From the NCBI GenBank assembly GCA_047607345.1, contig JASGDF010000096.1, positions 1 through 64,000 of the forward strand: 64,000 nt of DNA, in the 5' to 3' direction. The position numbers and the translations under genes were made by a program. Every line of letters begins with the position of its first letter. Positions within the stretch are counted from its first letter, which is position 1. The notes under the pieces were generated by a model. The model saw nothing but the letters and a program-made list of their open reading frames with translations, was not told the origin of the DNA and searched no databases. This document shows positions 57,902 to 64,000 of this stretch, in pieces. The stretch comes from Pseudomonas_S sp047607345 (GTDB taxonomy: Bacteria; Pseudomonadota; Gammaproteobacteria; Xanthomonadales; Xanthomonadaceae).

Positions 57902-58681
57902 TCAGTCGTAGCACTCCGGCGCCAGCCGCATCCGCTGGATCGCCACCGGGTCGTGCAGCAGCAGCATCAATGCATCGCGCTCGCGCTGGATGCGCTTGAG
58001 CCGCTGGATCGCAGCCAGGGCCGCGGCCTCGTCGCAGCACTCCCCCGGCAGCACGTCCTCGTCGAAGTTCTCGGCCAGGTCGCCTGCGTCGAACGGCAGC
58101 AGCACCGGCCCGGTCCGGGCCAGCGTGACCAGCGCGGACTGGTGACCGGCGGTGTGGCCGCGCGTGTCCAGCAGTTCCAGCCCCGGCATCGCCTGCCAGT
58201 CGCCTTCCCGCAGTTCCCACTTCAGGCCGGGATCGCGGTAGTCGTCGATGATGTGCCCCATCCCGGGGGCGTCGAAGGCGGCCTGGTATTCGCTGCGCTG
58301 GACGCAGATCCGCGCATGGCGCAGCCGCCCCAGATAGCCGGTATGGTCGTAGTGCAGGTGCGAGAGGATGACCAGGCCGATATCCTCGAAGCCGACGCCG
58401 ATCTGCGCGAGCTGGGTTTCCATGCGATGCGCCTGGCGCACCACCGGCGGGGTCATCCCGCGCGCTTCGAACCAGCGCCGTCGGCGTGCCGGATCGTCGA
58501 GGTTGTCCGGGTTGAGGCCGGCGTCCAGCAGCACCCAGCCGCGCCGGGTGTCGAGCAGGTAGGCGCAGACCGGCTCGCTCAGGATGAAGCGCTGGCCGCG
58601 ACCGCGCGTGGACAGGCTCTTGGGCAGGATCTCGAACCCGCACAACAGCACGAACAGCCGTCGCACCTCGCTGTGGTTCAT
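57902..58681 (-). CDS. Metallo-beta-lactamase-fold hydrolase, AHL-lactonase-like
   Basis: The 259-aa enzyme has the zinc motif LSHLHYDHTG (His108, His110, Asp112, His113), RGHTAGHQS and a later Asp in PFDAGDLAEN, in the arrangement of AttM/AiiA lactonases. It is translated from an ATG overlapping the allophanate hydrolase stop. Within a urea/allophanate operon, a lactone or cyclic-amide substrate seems more likely than quorum-sensing signals, but the sequence does not decide. Confidence 0.85.
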   Translation of the reverse strand: MNHSEVRRLFVLLCGFEILPKSLSTRGRGQRFILSEPVCAYLLDTRRGWVLLDAGLNPDNLDDPARRRRWFEARGMTPPVVRQAHRMETQLAQIGVGFEDIGLVILSHLHYDHTGYLGRLRHARICVQRSEYQAAFDAPGMGHIIDDYRDPGLKWELREGDWQAMPGLELLDTRGHTAGHQSALVTLARTGPVLLPFDAGDLAENFDEDVLPGECCDEAAALAAIQRLKRIQRERDALMLLLHDPVAIQRMRLAPECYD

Positions 58682-60480
58682 CGGCGCGCACCGGCCTGCG
58701 CCACATACCTGCGCCAGCCGCCCAGCGAGGTGATGTCCTGCGCGCCGCGTTCGCCGATGCCCTCGCAGATAAAGCCGCTCACCCAGCGTCCATCCTCCAG
58801 TTCGACCTTGCCGATGCCCAGTGGCGCCGGGATCGCGGCGACGAAGCTGCCCAGCTCGCTGACCGGCAGCGACCACAGTTCCATCTCGATGGCCGCGCCA
58901 CGCTCCGGGTCGCGGATCATGCCCGGCCGCTGCGGCGGACCGCCGGCCAGCGCCAGCAGCCGGTAGCGCGGCGCACTGCGCATCACGGCGAGCCGATGCC
59001 CGCTGCGTTCGGTCAACTGGCCGTTCAACGGCATCCCGGACAGGTGCGCTCCACACACCGCCAGCTCGACCCGTCCCGGCAGCGGCGGTGAATCCTCCAG
59101 CCAAGGTTCCGGGAAACAGCCGCCGCCGGCGAAGCCGTCAGCTCGCAACTGGCGCCGCGCCAACTCCAGCAGATAGGCATCCGACCAGGCCGGGCCGATC
59201 AGGGTGGTGCCGAACGGCCGGCCTGCCGCGGTGAAGCCGCTGGGCAGCGCGACCGCGGCCATGTCCAGCAGGTTGACGAAGTTGGTGTAGTGACCCATGT
59301 GGCTGTTGAGGCGCAGCGGGTCGGCCTGGACCTCGGTGATGCGGTAGTGCGTCGGCGCGGTCGGCAACAGCAGGGCATCGAGCCCGGCCATCAGCGCTTC
59401 GGCTTCGCGCCGCAACGCCTGCAGGCGATAGAGCGCGGAGAATGCCTCGGCCGCGCTCTGGCCTTCGGCCTGGGCAACGATGTCACGGATCACCGGTAGC
59501 ACCGCCTCCGGATCGCGCCGCAACAGCGGCTGCACGGTCAGCAGACGCTCGGCAACCCAGGGCCCCTCGTAGAGCAGCGCGGCGACCTCGCGCAGCGGCG
59601 CGAGGTCGATTTCGAGCAGTTCGTGGCCCTGCTCGCGCCAGCGCTCCAGCGTGCGCCGGTACTGCTCGGCATAGGCCACATCGCCATGGAACTCGCGCTG
59701 GGACTGGCCGGGTACGCCGATCCGCACCCGTGGCAAGCGTCCGGCGACATCGTGCCGGTGGCGCGAATACGGATCGCGCGGATCGAAACCATCGAGCACG
59801 GCGCTGACTCGCGCGGCATCGTCGGGATTGAGCGCGAACAGCGACGGGCAATCCAGCGTGCGGCAGGCTGGCACGATGCCGCGCGTGGACCAGCGCCCGG
59901 GCGTCGGCTTGATCCCCAGCAGGTGATTGAAGCCAGCCGGGACCCGCCCGGAGCCGGCGGTGTCGGTGCCCAGCGCGAAGCTGACCATGCCGCGCGCCAC
60001 CGCCACCGCCGAACCCGAGCTCGAGCCGCCGCTGACGTAGTCCGGATCGAAGGCGTTGGCGACCGCGCCCCAGGGCGACCGCACGCCGACCAGGCCGGTG
60101 GCGAACTGGTCCAGGTTGGTCTTGCCCAGCGGGATCGCGCCGGCGGCAATCAGCCGTTCGACCACGCCGGCATGCGCGTCCGGGACGTAGGTATAGGCCG
60201 GGCAGCCAGCGCTGGTCGGCACGCCGGCCAGGTCGATGTTGTCCTTGATCGCGAACGGCACCCCGTACAGCGGCAGCTGGTCCGGCCCCTTGCCGCGCAA
60301 GGCCTGCAGATAGGGCCGCAGTTCGTCCTCGTCGAGCACGTGAATCCAGGCGTTGTTCGCCGCCTCGAGCGCGATCCGTTCGCGCAGCATCGCCACCAGC
60401 GCGGCGGGGTCCAGGGTTCCCACACGGTACTGCGCGTGCAGGGCATGTATCGAAAGCGATATCGACAGCTGCATCGTCAT
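58678..60480 (-). CDS. atzF: Allophanate hydrolase
   Basis: The 600-aa enzyme hydrolyses allophanate to ammonia and CO2. The amidase-signature triad is Lys79 (FAIKDN), cis-Ser in VSGGSSSGSAVAV, and nucleophile Ser177 in GTDTAGSGRVPAG. The C-terminal domain (GSFVAAIPAPLGIGKVELEDG, SGFICEG) is typical of AtzF/DUR1 and separates it from plain amidases. It overlaps the urea carboxylase gene by 4 bases, the usual pairing for urea amidolyase. Confidence 0.95.
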   Translation of the reverse strand: MTMQLSISLSIHALHAQYRVGTLDPAALVAMLRERIALEAANNAWIHVLDEDELRPYLQALRGKGPDQLPLYGVPFAIKDNIDLAGVPTSAGCPAYTYVPDAHAGVVERLIAAGAIPLGKTNLDQFATGLVGVRSPWGAVANAFDPDYVSGGSSSGSAVAVARGMVSFALGTDTAGSGRVPAGFNHLLGIKPTPGRWSTRGIVPACRTLDCPSLFALNPDDAARVSAVLDGFDPRDPYSRHRHDVAGRLPRVRIGVPGQSQREFHGDVAYAEQYRRTLERWREQGHELLEIDLAPLREVAALLYEGPWVAERLLTVQPLLRRDPEAVLPVIRDIVAQAEGQSAAEAFSALYRLQALRREAEALMAGLDALLLPTAPTHYRITEVQADPLRLNSHMGHYTNFVNLLDMAAVALPSGFTAAGRPFGTTLIGPAWSDAYLLELARRQLRADGFAGGGCFPEPWLEDSPPLPGRVELAVCGAHLSGMPLNGQLTERSGHRLAVMRSAPRYRLLALAGGPPQRPGMIRDPERGAAIEMELWSLPVSELGSFVAAIPAPLGIGKVELEDGRWVSGFICEGIGERGAQDITSLGGWRRYVAQAGARR

Positions 60481-63400
60481 TGCTCCGGGGCCACGATCAC
60501 CAGGGGTTGCCCCGGGGCGACGGACTGCCCCGCGGCGCACTGTACGCTGCGTACAAGGCCGCTGTAGCGACTCTCGACCGCGATCTCCATCTTCATCGAC
60601 TCCAGTAGCGCCACCGCCTGGCCGGCCTCGATGCGCTGGCCCGGCTGCACCAGCACCTTCCAGACACTGCCCGGCACCGTGCCGGCGATCGCGCGCTCGT
60701 CCTCGGCCAGTTGCAGCGGCGGGGCCTCCACCGGCTCCTCCGCGCCCACCACGTTGTCGTAGCCGGCCTCGGCCCAGCGTTGGCGCTCGGCCTCGAAGGC
60801 GGCCTGCTGGCGCCGCTTGAAGGTCGCGATGCTGGTGCCGTTGGCCGCCAGGAAGGCGTGGTAGTCACGCAGGCGGAAGCGCTGCTCCTCGATCCGCAGG
60901 CGATAGCGGCCGCGTGGGAAATCCTCGCGGATCTGCAGCAGTTCCGCGTGCGAAACCGGGAAAAAGCGCAGCTGGTCGAAGAAGCGCAGCAGCCACGGCT
61001 TGCCGTCGGCGAACTCCGTCGTGCGGTTCCAGGCGTTCCACATCTGCAGCGTGCGGCCGACGAACTGGTAGCCACCTGGTCCTTCCATCCCATACACGCA
61101 CAGGTAGGCGCCGCCGATGCCGACCGCGTTCTCTGGGGTCCAGGTGCGCGCGGGGTTGTACTTGGTGGTGACCAGGCGATGGCGCGGGTCCAACGGCGTG
61201 GCCACCGGCGCGCCCAGGTAGACATCGCCGAGGCCCATGACCAGGTAGCTGGCGTCGAAGAAGATGCGTCGTACCTGCTCGACGTCGTCCAGGCCGTTGA
61301 TCCGGCGGATGAACTCCAGGTTGTCCGGGCACCACGGCGCATCGTGCCGCACCAGTTGCATGTACTTCTCCACCGCCAGGCGACAGGCGCTGTCGTCCCA
61401 GGAGATCGGCAGGTGGACGATGCGGGTCGGTACCTCCATGTCGGCGGCCGCGGGCAGCTCGCGCTCGGCCGCGCGCAGCAGCGCCAGTACCTCGCGCTGC
61501 GGCAGGACCTGGTTGTCATAGTGGACCTGCAGCGAACGGATGCCCGGGGTCAGCTCCAGCAGGCCGGCAATGCGTTGGCCCTGCAGCCAGGTCATCAACG
61601 CGTGCACGCGTAGGCGCAGATCCAGGTCGAGCACCATCTCGCCGTACTCGACCAGGACGTTGTCCTCGCCGGACGGCCGGTACACCACCTTGATGCCGTC
61701 GTCGGCATGCTCGGCCAACACCGGACTGGCCGGCAGCGGCCGCTGCGCCACGCCGGGTGCCGGTTGCGGCCGCAGCAGGGCGAGCATGCGCTGCTGCGCC
61801 CGCTCCAGCGCGTCGGCCTCCTCGACCGTGACCGCGACGAAACGGATGCGATCGCCGGCGCGCAGCTGACCCAACTGCCACAGGTCGGCCTTGACGATGG
61901 TCGCCGGGCAGGCGAAGCCGCCCAGGCTGGGTCCGTCCGGTCCCAGGATCACCGGCATGTCGCCGGTGAAATCGACCGCGCCCACCGCGTAGGCGTTGTC
62001 GTGCAGGTTGGACGGATGCAGGCCGGCCTCGCCGCCGTCGGCGCGTGCCCACTGCGGGCGCGGGCCGATCAGGCGCACACCGGTGCGGCTGGAGTTGTAG
62101 TGCACTTCCCAGGCCGTGGCGAAGAAGGTCTCGATATCCTGCGCGGTGAAGAAATCAGGCGCGCCGTGCGGGCCGTAGATCACCCGGAAGCTCCACGCCG
62201 ACGCGTAGCGCGGCAAGCAGGTCGGATCGCAGACTGGCTCGTGGGTCACCGCTGCGGCTGCGATGTGCAGCACGTCGCCCGGTCGCAGTGCCCGCCCGCC
62301 GTGCCCCCCGAAGCCGCCCAGGGTGAAAGTGCTGGCGCTGCCGAGGTAGGTCGGCACGTCGAAGCCGCCGCGCACGCACAGGTAGCCGCGCGCGCCGGCG
62401 CCGACCACAGCGCCGAACGCCAGCGTCGCCCCTGCCGGCACATCGCAGGGCCGCCATAGCGCGATCGCAACGCCATCCAGGGTCGCTGCCATGTCGGCAC
62501 CGGCCACCACGATCCGGGCCGGCGCACGGAAGCGCAGCACCGCACCGGCCAGGGTCATCTCCAGCGCCGTCGCGCCTTCGTCGTTGCCGAGCAGGCGGTT
62601 GCCCAGGCGCAGCGCCAGCGCGTCGAACGGACCGGATGGCGGCACGCCGATGTCCCAGTAGCCGGTCCGGCCGGGCCAGTCCTGCAGCGTGCTCTGGGTG
62701 CCGGCCTCGACCACCTCGATGCCGCGCGCCGCATAGGCCAGTCCGGCCAGCGTGGCGGTGCTGTGCCGAGCCTGCGCGAACGCCGGCGCGGCCAGCACCT
62801 GGCGCAGGTAGTCCAGGTTGCTCTCGATGCCCGCCACCCGGGTGTCGTCCAGCATCGCCGACAGCTGCGTCCGTGCCTGCTCGCGGTCCTCGCCGTGGGC
62901 GATCAGCTTGGCCAGCATCGGGTCGTAGTAAGGCGAGACCGTGGTCCCGGTGGCAATCCAGGTATCGCAGCGACCGGCCTGCGGCATCCGCGCCTCGGTG
63001 ATGCGGCCGGCCACCGGCTGGAAGTCGCGGCCGGGATCCTCCGCGTACAGCCGCGCCTGGATCGCATGCCCGCGCGGCGCGTAGCGGAAGCCGTCCAGGA
63101 ACGCCGACTCGCCGGCCGCGCAGCGCACCATCCATTCCACCAGGTCCACGCCGGTGGTCTGCTCGGTGACGCCATGCTCGACCTGCAGACGGGTGTTGAC
63201 CTCGAGAAAATAGAAGCGCCGCTCGACATCGTCGTAGATGTATTCCACGGTACCGGCGGAACGGTAGCCGACCGACTCGCCCAGGCGCACCGCGGTGGTC
63301 CACATCTGTTCTCGCAATGCCTGTGGCAGGCCCGGCGCCGGGGTTTCCTCGATCACCTTCTGGTTGCGCCGCTGCAGCGAGCAGTCGCGCTCGCCCAGCG

Positions 63401-64000
63401 CCACCACCCGGCCCCGGCCGTCGCCGAAGATCTGCACTTCGATGTGGCGCGCCCGTTCCACCAGCTTTTCCAGGAACAGGCCTGCGTTGCCAAAGTTGTT
63501 CTGCGACAGCCGCTGCACCGAAGCGTAGGCCTGCAGCAGCTGTTCGGGCGTGTGGCAACGCTGCATGCCGATGCCGCCGCCGCCGGCGGTGCTCTTGAGC
63601 ATGACCGGCCAGCCGATCCGCCCGGCCTCGGCCAGCGCATGCTCCGGCCCCTCCAGCAAGCCGGAGCCGGGCAGCATCGGCACGCCGCTGGAGGCGGCCA
63701 GCTCGCGCGCGGTGTGCTTCAGGCCGAAGGCGCGGATCTGCGCAGGCGAAGGGCCGATGAACACCAGCCCGGCCGCCTCGCAGGCCGCGGCGAACTCCAG
63801 GTTCTCGCTGAGGAAACCGTAGCCGGGATGGATCGCCTCGGCGCCGCTGGCGCGCGCCGCTTCGAGCACTCTGGCGATATCCAGATAACTGGAGGCGGCC
63901 TGCGCTTCACCCACGCAGACGGCTTCGTCAGCCTCGCGCACATGCAGCGAATCGGCGTCGGCCCGGGTATGGATCGCCACCGAGGCGATCCCCATGCGGC
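60477..64000 (-). CDS. Urea carboxylase (5' end outside window)
   Basis: At least 1172 residues are visible of the biotin-dependent enzyme that carboxylates urea to allophanate. Domains in order: biotin carboxylase (IHPGYGFLSEN, STAGGGGIGMQ, EVNTRLQVEHGVTEQ), then the two KipA/KipI-like carboxyltransferase domains (VYGPHGAPDFF-type and RPSGEDNVLVEYG), and a C-terminal biotinyl domain with ESMKME. The normal N-terminal ANRGEIA segment lies beyond 64000. Any guanidine or urea-linked riboswitch would also be off-window. Confidence 0.96.
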   Translation of the reverse strand, partial: RMGIASVAIHTRADADSLHVREADEAVCVGEAQAASSYLDIARVLEAARASGAEAIHPGYGFLSENLEFAAACEAAGLVFIGPSPAQIRAFGLKHTARELAASSGVPMLPGSGLLEGPEHALAEAGRIGWPVMLKSTAGGGGIGMQRCHTPEQLLQAYASVQRLSQNNFGNAGLFLEKLVERARHIEVQIFGDGRGRVVALGERDCSLQRRNQKVIEETPAPGLPQALREQMWTTAVRLGESVGYRSAGTVEYIYDDVERRFYFLEVNTRLQVEHGVTEQTTGVDLVEWMVRCAAGESAFLDGFRYAPRGHAIQARLYAEDPGRDFQPVAGRITEARMPQAGRCDTWIATGTTVSPYYDPMLAKLIAHGEDREQARTQLSAMLDDTRVAGIESNLDYLRQVLAAPAFAQARHSTATLAGLAYAARGIEVVEAGTQSTLQDWPGRTGYWDIGVPPSGPFDALALRLGNRLLGNDEGATALEMTLAGAVLRFRAPARIVVAGADMAATLDGVAIALWRPCDVPAGATLAFGAVVGAGARGYLCVRGGFDVPTYLGSASTFTLGGFGGHGGRALRPGDVLHIAAAAVTHEPVCDPTCLPRYASAWSFRVIYGPHGAPDFFTAQDIETFFATAWEVHYNSSRTGVRLIGPRPQWARADGGEAGLHPSNLHDNAYAVGAVDFTGDMPVILGPDGPSLGGFACPATIVKADLWQLGQLRAGDRIRFVAVTVEEADALERAQQRMLALLRPQPAPGVAQRPLPASPVLAEHADDGIKVVYRPSGEDNVLVEYGEMVLDLDLRLRVHALMTWLQGQRIAGLLELTPGIRSLQVHYDNQVLPQREVLALLRAAERELPAAADMEVPTRIVHLPISWDDSACRLAVEKYMQLVRHDAPWCPDNLEFIRRINGLDDVEQVRRIFFDASYLVMGLGDVYLGAPVATPLDPRHRLVTTKYNPARTWTPENAVGIGGAYLCVYGMEGPGGYQFVGRTLQMWNAWNRTTEFADGKPWLLRFFDQLRFFPVSHAELLQIREDFPRGRYRLRIEEQRFRLRDYHAFLAANGTSIATFKRRQQAAFEAERQRWAEAGYDNVVGAEEPVEAPPLQLAEDERAIAGTVPGSVWKVLVQPGQRIEAGQAVALLESMKMEIAVESRYSGLVRSVQCAAGQSVAPGQPLVIVAPEQ

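Overview
The window is GC-rich gammaproteobacterial DNA, most likely from the Xanthomonadales (Lysobacteraceae or Rhodanobacteraceae). The basis is the order smc-zipA-lipoprotein-ligA-epmA, mtnA next to gyrA, a long (838 aa) LigA, and a GyrA with Gln at position 83. These are taxonomic inferences from gene order and protein features, not from a search.

Bases 1-25.9 kb are mainly core genome, mostly on the + strand: the end of etfA, ETF-ubiquinone oxidoreductase and a thiolase; an OprB-type porin; an orphan sensor kinase (- strand); a divergent isochorismatase-fold protein that lacks the usual catalytic Cys and Lys; the rpsF-rpsR-rplI ribosomal operon; smc, zipA, a lipoprotein, ligA and epmA; a DUF3011 repeat protein; mtnA and gyrA; and an OmpR-type two-component system whose kinase is a close paralogue of the orphan kinase. 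A small membrane protein and a DUF3313 lipoprotein close this part.

Bases 26.3-51.1 kb hold a large accessory catabolic region in two converging blocks that meet 7 bp apart at 33.74 kb. The + block encodes an aldehyde dehydrogenase, a CHMI-type tautomerase, a PLP enzyme, an aminotransferase-like remnant, a Rieske oxygenase, a glutamine-synthetase-like ligase, a GlcG/DUF336 protein and a phthalate-dioxygenase-type reductase. The - block (51.1 down to 33.7 kb) encodes a dipeptide-type ABC transporter split over two transcription units, two substrate-binding proteins, an amidohydrolase, FdrA, a 58-aa protein, two DUF1116 proteins, DUF2877, carbamate kinase, a metal-dependent cyclase-family hydrolase and a GGT-fold Ntn hydrolase. 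FdrA/DUF1116/DUF2877/carbamate kinase correspond to the E. coli oxamate carbamoyltransferase system AllFGH-AllK, and the GGT-fold enzyme may be an oxamate amidohydrolase of HpxW type. Together this looks like oxygenase-initiated breakdown of an N-containing ring, with energy recovered from a carbamoyl group. The substrate cannot be read from the sequence.

Four promoters in this region carry the same 34-bp bipartite element: a core like GTTCGAAATAAGAAC, plus a second GAAC half-site exactly 4 bp away on the gene-distal side. They lie before the aldehyde dehydrogenase, the cyclase, the second binding protein, and in the SBP/TonB-receptor divergent gap. The half-site resembles operators of PcaR/PcaU-type IclR regulators, and an IclR-family gene sits at 57.0 kb. 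This inferred regulon is the strongest new signal in the window.

Bases 51.3-57.8 kb (+) hold a TonB-dependent receptor overlapping a TPR-sulfotransferase, a secreted lipase-family hydrolase and the IclR regulator. Bases 57.9-64 kb (-) hold a tightly overlapping operon of urea carboxylase (cut by the window end), allophanate hydrolase and a lactonase-like metallo-beta-lactamase-fold protein. These would convert urea to ammonia and CO2, which fits nitrogen-rich substrates upstream. I saw no rRNA, tRNA, CRISPR array, transposase or prophage.
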